From the NCBI GenBank assembly GCA_027858995.1, contig JAQIBP010000106.1:1-43076 (forward strand): a stretch of 43,076 nt of DNA, read 5' to 3'. This stretch comes from Deltaproteobacteria bacterium (GTDB taxonomy: Bacteria > Desulfobacterota > Desulfobacteria > Desulfobacterales > Desulfobacteraceae). This document shows positions 1 through 7,880 of the stretch, in pieces. Positions within the stretch are counted from its first letter, which is position 1. Each line of letters opens with the position of its first letter. The notes under the pieces were generated by a model. That model ran no database searches, was not told where the DNA came from, and was given only the letters and a program-made list of their open reading frames with translations. The position numbers and the translations under genes are program-made.

Positions 1-2
1 AA

Positions 3-53
3 GAGCAATATCAGGCAAAAGATATCCTGCAAGAAAATATTTTGGGAAATTAA
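3..53 (+). CDS. possible 3' tail of an upstream gene (partial)
   Basis: Reading from base 3, an open frame of 16 codons ends at TAA 51-53 and the residues (EQYQAKDILQENILGN) look like an ordinary protein C-terminus. It is far too short to identify and the other frames are also open here, so this is only a possibility. Confidence 0.25.
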   Translation, partial: EQYQAKDILQENILGN

Positions 54-77
54 CCCCAAAATTAATGGTAGGATAAA

Positions 78-407
78 GTTGAAGCAATTTTTGAGCTCCG
101 ACTTTTTACAGGGGCATCACTGTTGACTCTTGTAATTTCTGAAACTCTTAAACATGATATTAAATCTGGCGTAAAAGTTGCCATCGCTCCAATTATCACT
201 GATTTGCCTATAATCATTTTAACTCTTTTCATTTTGGCAGAGTTATCCAATTTCCATAACATATTAGCAATAATTTCGCTGGCTGGCAGTTTATTTATTT
301 TATTTATGGGCTACGAAAGTATACGTTCGAAAGGAGTTGAGCTCAATCTTCAAGAAAAAAAGGCAAAATCCTTAAGAAAAGGGATATTAGCAAATGCAGC
401 GACTTGA
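78..407 (+). pseudogene. LysE-family transporter remnant
   Basis: The frame from 78 to the TGA at 405-407 encodes an amphipathic, membrane-type sequence (LLTLVISETLKHDIKSGVKV, then a hydrophobic stretch and LFILFMGYESIRSKGVEL) typical of the LysE/RhtB amino-acid exporter superfamily. The family is about 200 residues long. Here the N-terminus is collapsed (VEAIF runs into an unrelated stretch before LLTLVISE, so the usual glycine/proline-rich first helix is missing). The C-terminal half is lost after KGILANAAT. No normal start codon is available: an in-frame stop lies at 69-71 and the only candidate is TTG at 123, inside the domain. A functional exporter is unlikely. The neighbouring minus-strand gene converges on it and ends at 411. 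Confidence 0.7.
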
Positions 408-410
408 TAT

Positions 411-1199
411 CTACACTATAATCTGATTGATGGAATCAAGGATATGGGAAAAGCGCTGGCCATTTTTTGAATTGGCTTTATAGAATTTCAAACATTTTTT
501 TACAATTGAAATGACCTGGTCATGGGAGTGGAGTCCCGGTATTTCCATGGCAAGTCTGGGGTGCCTCCCCAATCTTCCGCCAAGCATTATGCGAAAGCCT
601 TCTTCTTTTTTTTGGATGGTTTCTGTGGGGCAGGCGGTTATGCATTTGGCGCACATAATACATTTTGAATAATCAATTAAAGGAAGGGTATTTTCTTTAT
701 CAAGTTCAATTGCGTTTTCTTGGCAGGCTTCCACGCAGGCATTACAAAGCGTACAGGTTTCATTTGATAATCCCGGTAGCATTGATCCAATTATACCTAT
801 ATCAACAATCTGTGGTCTTGAGCATGCATTTGGGCAATCTGACAGGGCCACTCTGAATTCATGGTGAAATTTTAAGTCTTCTTTTACATTTTCTTTTAGA
901 AAAGAGATAAGATTTTCTTTTTTAATTACCCTTTCAATCTCTTTTGCAAGCAGGGTGCAGGAATTTGCCACATTAGGACATCCTGCACCCCCAAAACAGG
1001 TGGAAACTTCATATCCTTTGATCTCTTTTTCCATCCCGCCTTTGGATAAAAATTTTTTCTTTAATTCATTTACATCTGATACTTGAACAGAGGTTTTCTC
1101 TCTCTGCTCAGCAAAAGCCTCAACTTTTTTTTTAACTTTTTTCCTGACAAAAAAGGGAACTTTTTTTATGGCTTTCTCTGCATTTTCAGACCACTTCAT
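411..1199 (-). CDS. small siroheme-type sulfite/nitrite reductase with 2x[4Fe-4S] ferredoxin insert
   Basis: 262 aa. Residues 1-30 resemble the short PCP-reductase-like domain (MKWSENAEKAIKKVPFFVRK). C68-x5-C74 and C122-x3-C126 are the paired cysteine motifs that bind a coupled siroheme/[4Fe-4S] centre in sulfite and nitrite reductases. Between these and the C-terminal part are two classic CxxCxxCxxxCP clusters (C149-C159 and C180-C190). The start ATG overlaps the stop of the upstream ferredoxin gene by four bases (ATGA), so the two are translationally coupled. Substrate cannot be told from sequence. Position at the end of an hcp cluster suggests a nitrogen-oxide or sulfite detoxification role, but low-potential electron-transfer roles are equally possible. 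Confidence 0.75.
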   Translation of the reverse strand: MKWSENAEKAIKKVPFFVRKKVKKKVEAFAEQREKTSVQVSDVNELKKKFLSKGGMEKEIKGYEVSTCFGGAGCPNVANSCTLLAKEIERVIKKENLISFLKENVKEDLKFHHEFRVALSDCPNACSRPQIVDIGIIGSMLPGLSNETCTLCNACVEACQENAIELDKENTLPLIDYSKCIMCAKCITACPTETIQKKEEGFRIMLGGRLGRHPRLAMEIPGLHSHDQVISIVKKCLKFYKANSKNGQRFSHILDSINQIIV

Positions 1200-1969
1200 A
1201 ATATGGACAATTTCGGTTTAATAATTTTTCCCTGATAACCAACAACAACTTCTTTGTAAGGTATATCAACACCTGATTGTTTAAGAGCTTTTTTGATAAT
1301 TACTGGCAAAGCAGAACAGCATGGTACTTCCATAATTGCAGCTGTAATACTTTTAATTCCGGAAGTTTTAAAGACCTGGGCAAGTTTTTCAACAGTCTCT
1401 TCGGGATTATCAAATTTCGGGCAGCCAATCATCACAGTGTTACCCTTTAAGAAATCTGCATGAAATGATGGATATGCCACAGGCACACAATCAGCTGCAA
1501 TTAGCAGATTAGAGTTTTTAAGAAATGGTGCGCCTGCAGGAACTAGTCGAATCTGAACCGGCCAGTGACCAAGGTAGGATTCTCCGCCTGCTGGCTGTGA
1601 AGTGGGTTTATTGGCACTTGCACAGAAGCCATCTCCTGCAGTTGGAAAAGCCTGAAGTGTTGTGGAAGAACATCCACCACAACCACAGTCTGATGATTCT
1701 GTCTGTTTTTCTGTCTCTTTTTTCTGCTGTTTTAAAAGCTCTTCAACTGCCTCTTCATCAAAATCCTCCGCCTCTCTCTCTATAATTTTTAAAGCATCCT
1801 GGGGGCAGTCACCAATACAGGCGCCAAGACCATCGCAATATTTATCTGCAATTACTTTTGCCTTGCCGTTTATTATTTGGATTGCACCTTCTGCACAGGA
1901 GAGTACACAGTTCCCGCAGCCATCACACAACTCTTCATCTATCTCTATAATTTTTCGCATTATTTTCAT
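1196..1969 (-). CDS. 4Fe-4S ferredoxin-domain protein of the hcp cluster
   Basis: 257 aa from the ATG at 1969, which has a GAGGTGG ribosome site five bases upstream; the GTG three codons earlier lies inside that site. Counting from that GTG, C18-x2-C21-x2-C24-x3-C28 is a full [4Fe-4S] motif. The second motif is degenerate (C48, C54, C58 with Leu at the second cysteine position), a pattern seen in a family of ferredoxin-like proteins encoded beside hcp in anaerobes. A CGCGGC cluster follows near residue 98, then a globular domain with paired cysteines (EVPCCSALP). Likely an electron donor or iron-sulfur chaperone-like partner for Hcp or the downstream siroheme protein; the function is inferred from context. 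Confidence 0.75.
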   Translation of the reverse strand: MKIMRKIIEIDEELCDGCGNCVLSCAEGAIQIINGKAKVIADKYCDGLGACIGDCPQDALKIIEREAEDFDEEAVEELLKQQKKETEKQTESSDCGCGGCSSTTLQAFPTAGDGFCASANKPTSQPAGGESYLGHWPVQIRLVPAGAPFLKNSNLLIAADCVPVAYPSFHADFLKGNTVMIGCPKFDNPEETVEKLAQVFKTSGIKSITAAIMEVPCCSALPVIIKKALKQSGVDIPYKEVVVGYQGKIIKPKLSIL

Positions 1970-2002
1970 TGTTACCACCTCGTTTAATATTATATTATGA
2001 AA

Positions 2003-2070
2003 GTAGTGAGATATGAGTTTTGAGATATGAGAAACAAATAGTTTATGTCGTTTTTCTCACTCCTCACCAC
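2003..2070. repeat. imperfect inverted repeat (GTGAG family)
   Basis: The gap between the ferredoxin-domain and HD-domain genes holds two direct GAGATATGAG units and a partly complementary right arm (TTTCTCACTCCTCACCAC), forming an imperfect hairpin. A tighter version of the same sequence occurs at 2881-2923. Confidence 0.45.
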
Positions 2071-2089
2071 TTTTGATTATGCTATTTTT

Positions 2090-2824
2090 TTAACTTGTCT
2101 CTATTAAGGTTTTTTTTGCCAGCTTGTTTCCAGCGTTGGTTAGAAAAAGTTTGTCAAGCTTGGCTGAAAACTCTTTGTTGTCAACACCGTTTTTCCCTTC
2201 ACACGTAACCATTCGAGTGAGCAGATCAGCATCATGAAGAATCCTGCGGGTTAAGCTGTCTTTTTTATCAGGACGATTATGATGCCCTACAATATCAATG
2301 ACTTCATTGATGAGTACCTCTTTCGCACTCAATTTTTCCATAAGTTCTTTTGCTACTTTTTGGCTCTCTTTTGCTATATCTTCAGGTTTGGTTGAATCTT
2401 GTTGTTCCAGGGTGTTTTTTGCTCCTATATCATATAAATATGCTGCGCTTAGAACCACGGCAAGATTTGCTTTTTCCTCTTTGCCAATTTTTTCTGCAAA
2501 GTTTGCAACCTTTATAGTATGACCTATACGTTTAAAATCAGTTCCAAGATATCTTTTTACCTCAACTGCCACCCGGTCCTTAAAAAGATCTTCTCTTTTT
2601 GCAACAAATTCTTCTGGCAGGCTTCCAAGACACTCTTCTGCAAACTGGCAATAGGAGGCACAGCCAAAATCCATCTTGGGATTTACAATTTTTTCTTTGC
2701 AGTTCGGGCATCTTCTTGTGGCATCATCCTTGAAAAATTCCATGGGATGATCACATTCAGGGCAGGTTGTCTCATAAATGGCATCTTGATTCCAGAATTG
2801 GGTGTCTTGTCCAGGGCATTTCAT
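2090..2824 (-). CDS. zinc-ribbon plus HD-domain protein
   Basis: 244 aa with a strong ribosome site (run of six G) before ATG 2824. The N-terminus carries C21-x2-C24 and C39-x2-C42, a zinc-ribbon-like pair, followed by C55, C59 and C65. Residues from about 95 to 215 form an HD-phosphohydrolase-like domain: H102 in RIGHTIKVANFA, D132 in YLYDIG, H181-H182 in VGHHNRP, and a later HDADLL motif. The usual His of the HD pair is Tyr131, so catalysis is doubtful unless a neighbouring residue substitutes. It lies between hcp and the ferredoxin gene on the same strand, so it is probably co-expressed under anaerobic or nitrosative stress control. The exact role is unknown. Confidence 0.7.
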   Translation of the reverse strand: MKCPGQDTQFWNQDAIYETTCPECDHPMEFFKDDATRRCPNCKEKIVNPKMDFGCASYCQFAEECLGSLPEEFVAKREDLFKDRVAVEVKRYLGTDFKRIGHTIKVANFAEKIGKEEKANLAVVLSAAYLYDIGAKNTLEQQDSTKPEDIAKESQKVAKELMEKLSAKEVLINEVIDIVGHHNRPDKKDSLTRRILHDADLLTRMVTCEGKNGVDNKEFSAKLDKLFLTNAGNKLAKKTLIETS

Positions 2825-2880
2825 TTTAGGCCCCCCTTTTTGTTAATTTTAAGTTTCTGACCTTTAGGTTATGTTGAATG

Positions 2881-2923
2881 GTGAGATTTGAGAAATATAC
2901 AGTAGTGTTCTCTCAAATCTCAC
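2881..2923. repeat. perfect 13-bp inverted repeat
   Basis: GTGAGATTTGAGA (2881-2893) and TCTCAAATCTCAC (2911-2923) are exact reverse complements around a 17-base loop. It lies between hcp and the HD gene. It lacks a U-tract on either side, so it is more likely a repeat or processing hairpin than a classical terminator. Confidence 0.7.
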
Positions 2924-2941
2924 ATATTTACAATTTCACTG

Positions 2942-3085
2942 TTTGGTTGAAGATTTGCCCATATGTGAGGCGCAAGGCTCGAAGAGATGCGCCTGCATAC
3001 CATTTTGCAACCGGAGTGTACTTGTAGTACATGGGGATTGCAAAATGTCGCAGCAACGAAGCAGATGGGTGAATCTTCATTCAAA
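2942..3085 (-). repeat. long palindromic 3' element, copy A
   Basis: Read on the minus strand this begins two bases after the hcp stop codon. Outer arms GAAGATT...AATCTTC enclose CCCAT...ATATGGG, a CGTTGCTGC block, and an inner hairpin TTTTGCAATCC...GGTTGCAAAA whose tip is ATGTACT/AGTACAC. The same architecture in the same orientation follows etfA at 40441-40560 and, with different arms, bamF at 30570-30693. Confidence 0.85.
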
Positions 3086-3087
3086 TA

Positions 3088-4731
3088 TTATTTACCCTGC
3101 ATCATGGCTTCTATATCAGCCTCAGGTTCTGTAATGGGTTTAATATCAAAATTCTCAACAAGTACATTCAACACTGCTGGTGAAACAAAAGCCGGCAGTG
3201 TTGGTCCAAGACGAATACCTTTTATTCCAAGATGAAGAAGTGCAAGAAGAACAATAGCAGCTTTCTGTTCATACCATCCAATATCAAAGGAGATAGGCAG
3301 GTCGTTGATATTGTCAAGACCAAATACTTCCTGGAGTTTAAGGGCAATAACAACAAGAGAATAGCTGTCATTACACTGTCCTGCATCAAGTACTCTTGGA
3401 ATGCCGCCGATATCACCAAGATCCAGTTTGTTATATCTGTATTTTGCACATCCGGCAGTAAGGATTATTGTATCTTCGGGCAGTTTTTCAGCAACTTCTG
3501 TAAAATAATTTCTTCTCTTTTGACGGCCATCACATCCTGCCATGACAATAAAACGTTTGATTGCACCTGATTTAACCGCATCAACAACTTTGTCTGCAAG
3601 GGCAAGTACCTGGTTGTGGGCAAATCCACCGACAATTTTACCTGTTTCAATCTCAGTCGGAGCAGAACATGTTTTGGCTTTTTCGATAATTGCAGAAAAA
3701 TCTTTGGCTCCGCCATCTACTCTATCAGCAATATGTGTTGTATCAGGAAACCCGACTACACCAGTTGTAAAAACTTTGTCCTGATAAGTGTTTTTCTTTC
3801 TCAAGGGGATAATACAGTTTGTGGTCATGAGAATCGGCCCGTTAAAAGATTCAAAATCTTCATTCTGACTCCACCAGGATCCTCCATAGTTACCTATAAG
3901 GTTGCTATATTTTTTAAATGCAGGATAATACTGTGCAGGAAGCATTTCACCATGGGTATATACATCAACGCCTGTACCTTCAGTCTGTTTTAAAAGTTCT
4001 TCCATATCTTTAAGATCATGGCCGGAAATTAATATTCCAGGATTTGAACTAACTCCGAGGTTAACTTCAGTCAGCTCCGGGTGGCCATAGGCAGTTGTAT
4101 TAGCTTGATCAAGAGTAGCCATGGTGGTTACACCTACTTCGCCGGCTTTCAATACCAGACCAACCATCTCATCCACACTAAGGTCTTGAGTGGTAGATGC
4201 AAGGCCTTCGAAGAAGAAATCCAAAATTTCATCTTTTTGAACTCCAAGAACAGCTGCATGATCTGCATAGGCAGCAATTCCTTTTAACCCAATAATAAGC
4301 AGCTCACGAAGGGATCTTACATCTTCATTTTCTGTGGCAAGGATACCTACTGTTTCGGCTTTAGCCTGAAACGAAGCCACATCATCTGAATACCATGTAG
4401 CGCTTTCATGAAGATCTGTACCAACTTTGTCTTTGACACTTTCATAAAGCTCTTTTTTAACTTTCTGAGCCTGCTGAACCCATTCAACCAGCTTTTCTTT
4501 ATCAAAATTTGCATTTGTGATAGTGGTAAAAAGAGCCTGGCAGACAAACATGCCCGCTTCTCTATTGATTGGTGCGCCATTTGCCTTTGCAGCACTGGCA
4601 ATAACACCGATTCCTTTAAGATTAAAAATCAGCAAGTCCTGAAGATTTGCTGTCTCACCATCTTTCCCGCAAACACCTTTTACTGTACACCCTTGATTTT
4701 TAGCAGTTTCCTGACATTGAAAACAAAACAT
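3088..4731 (-). CDS. hcp: hybrid cluster protein (hydroxylamine reductase / NO reductase)
   Basis: 547 aa, full family length. The N-terminal motif C3-x2-C6-x8-C15-x5-C21 is the anaerobe-type cluster ligand set, and the C-terminal blocks [30 protein letters not shown] and [13 protein letters not shown] carry the conserved cysteines around the hybrid Fe-S-O cluster. Hcp reduces hydroxylamine in vitro and nitric oxide in vivo in the cytoplasm. The start ATG has an AAAGGAG site. It is the first gene of the minus-strand cluster, preceded by an FNR-type box (4829-4842) and divergent from a Crp/Fnr-type regulator. That is the arrangement expected for regulation by an HcpR/DNR-like sensor. Confidence 0.95.
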   Translation of the reverse strand: MFCFQCQETAKNQGCTVKGVCGKDGETANLQDLLIFNLKGIGVIASAAKANGAPINREAGMFVCQALFTTITNANFDKEKLVEWVQQAQKVKKELYESVKDKVGTDLHESATWYSDDVASFQAKAETVGILATENEDVRSLRELLIIGLKGIAAYADHAAVLGVQKDEILDFFFEGLASTTQDLSVDEMVGLVLKAGEVGVTTMATLDQANTTAYGHPELTEVNLGVSSNPGILISGHDLKDMEELLKQTEGTGVDVYTHGEMLPAQYYPAFKKYSNLIGNYGGSWWSQNEDFESFNGPILMTTNCIIPLRKKNTYQDKVFTTGVVGFPDTTHIADRVDGGAKDFSAIIEKAKTCSAPTEIETGKIVGGFAHNQVLALADKVVDAVKSGAIKRFIVMAGCDGRQKRRNYFTEVAEKLPEDTIILTAGCAKYRYNKLDLGDIGGIPRVLDAGQCNDSYSLVVIALKLQEVFGLDNINDLPISFDIGWYEQKAAIVLLALLHLGIKGIRLGPTLPAFVSPAVLNVLVENFDIKPITEPEADIEAMMQGK

Positions 4732-4805
4732 CTTGATTTCTCCTTTAGTTATGGTTAACGAACAATTAAACTTTACAATTAATCTTTACTTCTGGGCTTT
4801 AACTT

Positions 4806-4811
4806 ATTATA
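4806..4811 (-). promoter_or_regulatory. putative -10 of the hcp promoter
   Basis: TATAAT on the minus strand, 75 bases before the hcp start. The FNR-type box at 4829-4842 would cover the -35 region, so binding there could either activate or block this promoter. Confidence 0.5.
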
Positions 4812-4828
4812 AAAAAGAGTGTAAATCC

Positions 4829-4842
4829 TTGATCTGGATCAA
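4829..4842. promoter_or_regulatory. FNR-type operator, perfect palindrome
   Basis: TTGATCTGGATCAA matches the TTGAT-N4-ATCAA consensus of FNR-family regulators exactly, and the dyad extends one base further on each side. It lies in the intergenic region shared by hcp (minus) and the Crp/Fnr-type gene (plus). The adjacent regulator carries the E-x2-S-R recognition-helix signature that reads TTGA half-sites. Confidence 0.8.
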
Positions 4843-4990
4843 GTATTTAAACTTTTTTTGATTTTTTTTGCAGTTTGATAAATAATTTAAACTTTTTTCA
4901 ACGCTGAAATTGGGGCTTAAAGAGGAGAATAGGCTCACAATTTGCATTTTTGCAACAGTCTGTTGAACATTAACTGGAGAATTATATAAT

Positions 4991-5665
4991 ATTAAAAAGC
5001 TAAAAACAATACCTCTTTTTTCAGGACTTTCAGATGAATATCTGGAAAAAATATCTTTTATCTCTACAACCCTGCAGTTTAACAGAGGTCAGATCATTTT
5101 CCAGGAAGGAGACAAAGCAGACGGGTTTTATATGGTTGAAAAAGGAAAAATAAAGGTTTTTAAACTCTCCTATGAAGGAAAAGAGCAGATTCTCCATATT
5201 TATGGTCCCGGTCACAGTTTTGGAGAAGTCCCTGTTTATGAGGGAAAGAATTTTCCTGCCTCTTCCATGGCTCTTGAAAAATCTGAGATTATTTTTCTTC
5301 CAAGGGATAAATTTGTTGATATCATTACCCAAACCCCGGGACTTGGAATGAACCTTCTGGCAGATCTTTCAAGGCGGCTTAGAGAATTTACCATACAGAT
5401 TGAAAATTTAAGTTTAAAAGAGGTGCCGGCAAGACTTGCAGCTTATGTTCTAACACTCTCCAAGGAACAGAAAAATGAAAAAAAGGTTGTTCTTCCCATA
5501 TCAAAGGCACAACTCTCTAACCTGATTGGAACCACCCCTGAAACTGTTTCCAGAGTTTTAAAAAAAATGATGGATTCTTCATATATAAAAGTTGAAACCA
5601 AAACCATTTTAATTGAGGATTATGAAGGATTGCTTGAATTATCTGATTCAGGAAATCTTTCTTAA
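4991..5665 (+). CDS. Crp/Fnr-family transcriptional regulator
   Basis: Homology-like sequence extends upstream of the first ATG (5132): the in-frame peptide LKTIPLFSGLSDEYLEKISF at 5000 is the standard N-terminus of this family. There is no ATG, GTG or TTG between the stop at 4964 and 5132, so I place the start at ATT 4991, eleven bases after a GGAG site (4976-4979); this gives 224 aa. The N-terminal beta-roll (GHSFGEVPVYEG) is followed by a long helix and a helix-turn-helix near residues 171-195 (SKAQLSNLIGTTPETVSRVL). Glu184, Ser187 and Arg188 match the FNR TTGAT-reading residues. There are no N-terminal cysteines, so it is not an Fe-S FNR; a haem-dependent HcpR/DNR-like NO sensor controlling hcp is the best guess. 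Confidence 0.85.
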   Translation: MKKLKTIPLFSGLSDEYLEKISFISTTLQFNRGQIIFQEGDKADGFYMVEKGKIKVFKLSYEGKEQILHIYGPGHSFGEVPVYEGKNFPASSMALEKSEIIFLPRDKFVDIITQTPGLGMNLLADLSRRLREFTIQIENLSLKEVPARLAAYVLTLSKEQKNEKKVVLPISKAQLSNLIGTTPETVSRVLKKMMDSSYIKVETKTILIEDYEGLLELSDSGNLS

Positions 5666-5750
5666 ATTACAGACAGTATTTTTTATTAACCGCCGCGGTG
5701 GATGGCTTGTAACAGTCACTGCCTCAATAACCTAAATGTTACACGCAAAA

Positions 5751-5781
5751 CATGAAAGAATCTAAAATCAGTTCTTTCATG
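5751..5781 (+). terminator. hairpin between regulator and AOR gene
   Basis: CATGAAAGAA (5751-5760) pairs perfectly with TTCTTTCATG (5772-5781) around an 11-base loop and is followed by a short T-run. It sits 22 bases before the AOR start, so it may terminate the regulator transcript or act as an attenuator for the AOR gene. Upstream, TGTAACA (5708) and TGTTACA (5737) form a separate widely spaced dyad. Confidence 0.5.
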
Positions 5782-5803
5782 GAATTTTTGCAAAGGAGGA
5801 ACA

Positions 5804-7531
5804 ATGGGAAAACTTTTAAGGATTAACACTAAAGAAAAGACTTTTAATTTTGAAGAAGTGCCACAGGATTATGAAGGTCTTGGGGGCCGGGCATTAACTT
5901 CTAAGATGATTCTCGATGAAGTACCGCCTACCTGCCATCCGCTTGGAAAAGCAAACAAATTAATCTTTGCGCCGGGAATTCTTGCAGGCTCTCCTGCAGC
6001 AGATTCAGGGCGACTTTCTGCCGGAGCTAAATCTCCTTTAACAGGAGGCATTAAAGAGAGTAATGCAGGCGGCCTGGTATCCCAGAAGCTTGCAAAACTT
6101 GGAATAACCGCACTTATTCTTGAGGGCAAACCTGAAAATGATGATTACAGCATGATTGTAATCAATAATGACGGAGTTGAAATCCTGCCTGTCGGTGATC
6201 TTGCTGGTAAAGGGAATTATGAGGTCATGGAAAATTTGTGGGCTAAATATGGAAAAAATACAGGGGTTTTAAGTATTGGCCAGGCAGGTGAACAGTGTCT
6301 TAAAAGTGCAAGCATTCAACAAGCTGATATGAGTGGCAAACCTGGCAGGGCACACGGTAGAGGTGGTCTGGGCGCTGTAATGGGAGCAAAAAAAATAAAA
6401 GCCATTGTTGTTGATGATAAAGGTGCTTCCCGTGTTGAGATTAAAGACAAAGATGCTTTTAAAGCTGCCAATAAAAGATGGGTTGATATGTTAAGAAAAC
6501 ATCCTGTTACAGGAGAAGGCCTTCCAGCCCTTGGTACGGCAGTTCTGGTTAATGTAATCAATGAAGCCGGAACTTTTCCCACCAAGAATTTCAGGACCGG
6601 TCGTTTTGAACATGCCCAGGATATCAGCGGTGAAAAAATGGCAGAAAATATTGAAGCAAGAGGCGGTATCACAACAGAACCATGCCATCCGGGCTGTGTT
6701 ATTAAATGTTCCAATGTTTACCATGATAAAGATGGAAAATATCTTACCACAGGGTTTGAGTATGAAACAATCTGGGCTTTTGGTGCCCATACCACTATTA
6801 AGGAACTTGATGATATTGCCATGCTGGACAGGCTTTGCGATGATTTTGGCCTTGATACCATTGAAACAGGTGTAACCCTTGGAATTGCCATGGAAGGCGG
6901 CATGATTCCCTGGGGAGACGGCAAGGCAGCCATAGATCTTCTATCCAAAGTTGGTGATGGAGCACCCGAGGGCAAAATTATTGGCAGTGGAGCTGCATTC
7001 ACGGGCGAAGCCCTTGGTGTAGACAGAGTACCTGTCGTTAAAAAACAATCCATGCCCGCCTATGATCCAAGATCCTGCAAAGGTGTTGGAGTTACTTATG
7101 CAACAACTCCAATGGGTGCAGATCATACTGCAGGCTATGGTGTTACAGCAAATATTCTTGGTGTTGGCGGAACTGTTGATCCCCATAAAAAAGAGGGAAA
7201 TGTAGAACTGTCCCAGGGTCTGCAGATTGCAACAGCAGCCATAGATGCAGCTGGGTTATGCCTTTTTGTCGCCTTTGCAGTTCTTGACAATGAAGACGGG
7301 CTTCCCACCATTGTAGCGATGATTAATGCACAATATGGATTATCTCTTACACCGGATGATTTTCTTGAACTTGGTAAATCAATTTTGAATAATGAAAAAG
7401 AGTTTAACAAAAGAGCAGGATTTACAAAAGTTGATGATAAACTTCCTGAAATGTTTGATGAAAAATTTCCACCCCATGATACTACCTGGGATTTTACATT
7501 GGAAGATCTGGCAAAAACCCTTGATTTTTGA
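5804..7531 (+). CDS. aor: tungsten-containing aldehyde:ferredoxin oxidoreductase
   Basis: 575 aa, the normal size for AOR. It oxidises aldehydes to carboxylic acids using W-bis-pyranopterin and one [4Fe-4S] cluster. The N-terminal domain has the typical GGRALTSKMILDEV and GRLSAGAKSPLTG blocks and the cofactor-binding AHGRGGLGAVMGAKKIKAIV segment. The cluster ligands are C294-x3-C298-x3-C302 and C486 (AGLCLFV). A strong AAAGGAGG site precedes ATG 5804 and a terminator follows at once, so it is probably a single-gene unit. With a bam operon nearby, aromatic aldehydes such as benzaldehyde are plausible substrates, but specificity cannot be read from sequence. It is only distantly related to BamB in this window. 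Confidence 0.92.
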   Translation: MGKLLRINTKEKTFNFEEVPQDYEGLGGRALTSKMILDEVPPTCHPLGKANKLIFAPGILAGSPAADSGRLSAGAKSPLTGGIKESNAGGLVSQKLAKLGITALILEGKPENDDYSMIVINNDGVEILPVGDLAGKGNYEVMENLWAKYGKNTGVLSIGQAGEQCLKSASIQQADMSGKPGRAHGRGGLGAVMGAKKIKAIVVDDKGASRVEIKDKDAFKAANKRWVDMLRKHPVTGEGLPALGTAVLVNVINEAGTFPTKNFRTGRFEHAQDISGEKMAENIEARGGITTEPCHPGCVIKCSNVYHDKDGKYLTTGFEYETIWAFGAHTTIKELDDIAMLDRLCDDFGLDTIETGVTLGIAMEGGMIPWGDGKAAIDLLSKVGDGAPEGKIIGSGAAFTGEALGVDRVPVVKKQSMPAYDPRSCKGVGVTYATTPMGADHTAGYGVTANILGVGGTVDPHKKEGNVELSQGLQIATAAIDAAGLCLFVAFAVLDNEDGLPTIVAMINAQYGLSLTPDDFLELGKSILNNEKEFNKRAGFTKVDDKLPEMFDEKFPPHDTTWDFTLEDLAKTLDF

Positions 7532-7556
7532 AACTTGAATCTTAAATAATATTGGG

Positions 7557-7588
7557 AATAAGGGCAGTTTTTGCTGCCCTTATTTTTT
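7557..7588 (+). terminator. Rho-independent terminator of the AOR gene
   Basis: AATAAGGGCAG and CTGCCCTTATT form a perfect 11-bp stem around a short T-rich loop, followed by a T-tract, 25 bases after the AOR stop. Confidence 0.9.
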
Positions 7589-7744
7589 GTATTTGTAACT
7601 TAAATCAGTAATTATTATAGTAGTAGTATGATATTTTTAACAGTTTCCTTTTTTTGTTCTGCCTTTGTTTTTCCCGTGATATTTCAATTGTTTTCTCATC
7701 GCATACAATATTCAAAATAGAGAAAGGCTAACAAAGGCTTAACC

Positions 7745-7756
7745 AGTCTTAAGACT
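7745..7756. promoter_or_regulatory. 12-bp perfect palindrome upstream of the MscS gene
   Basis: AGTCTTAAGACT lies about 125 bases before the likely MscS start, in a 290-base region that holds no other recognisable gene. It could be an operator; no regulator family can be assigned. Confidence 0.35.
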
Positions 7757-7880
7757 TGGAACATTTTCTGAAATAACCTTCTCTGTTCAATTTTATTTAA
7801 TGGATTTCCAGGTTTGTTTTTGTTATAAAAAAGACAAAAAAATTAATAGGGTCTTCCACACACACAAAGGAAAATTTTTC

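Noticed and set aside
1525-2000. Plus-strand open frames opposite the ferredoxin-domain gene
   Set aside because: They are antisense to a gene with clear cysteine motifs and have low-complexity composition.
5132-5665. Crp/Fnr regulator as a 177-residue protein from ATG 5132
   Set aside because: It would lack the first part of the cyclic-nucleotide-type beta-roll, which is encoded in the same frame from 4991 onward.
7800-7880. MscS gene starting at ATG 7800
   Set aside because: It would bury the signal peptide behind 27 charged residues; ATG 7881 has a ribosome site and begins the signal sequence.
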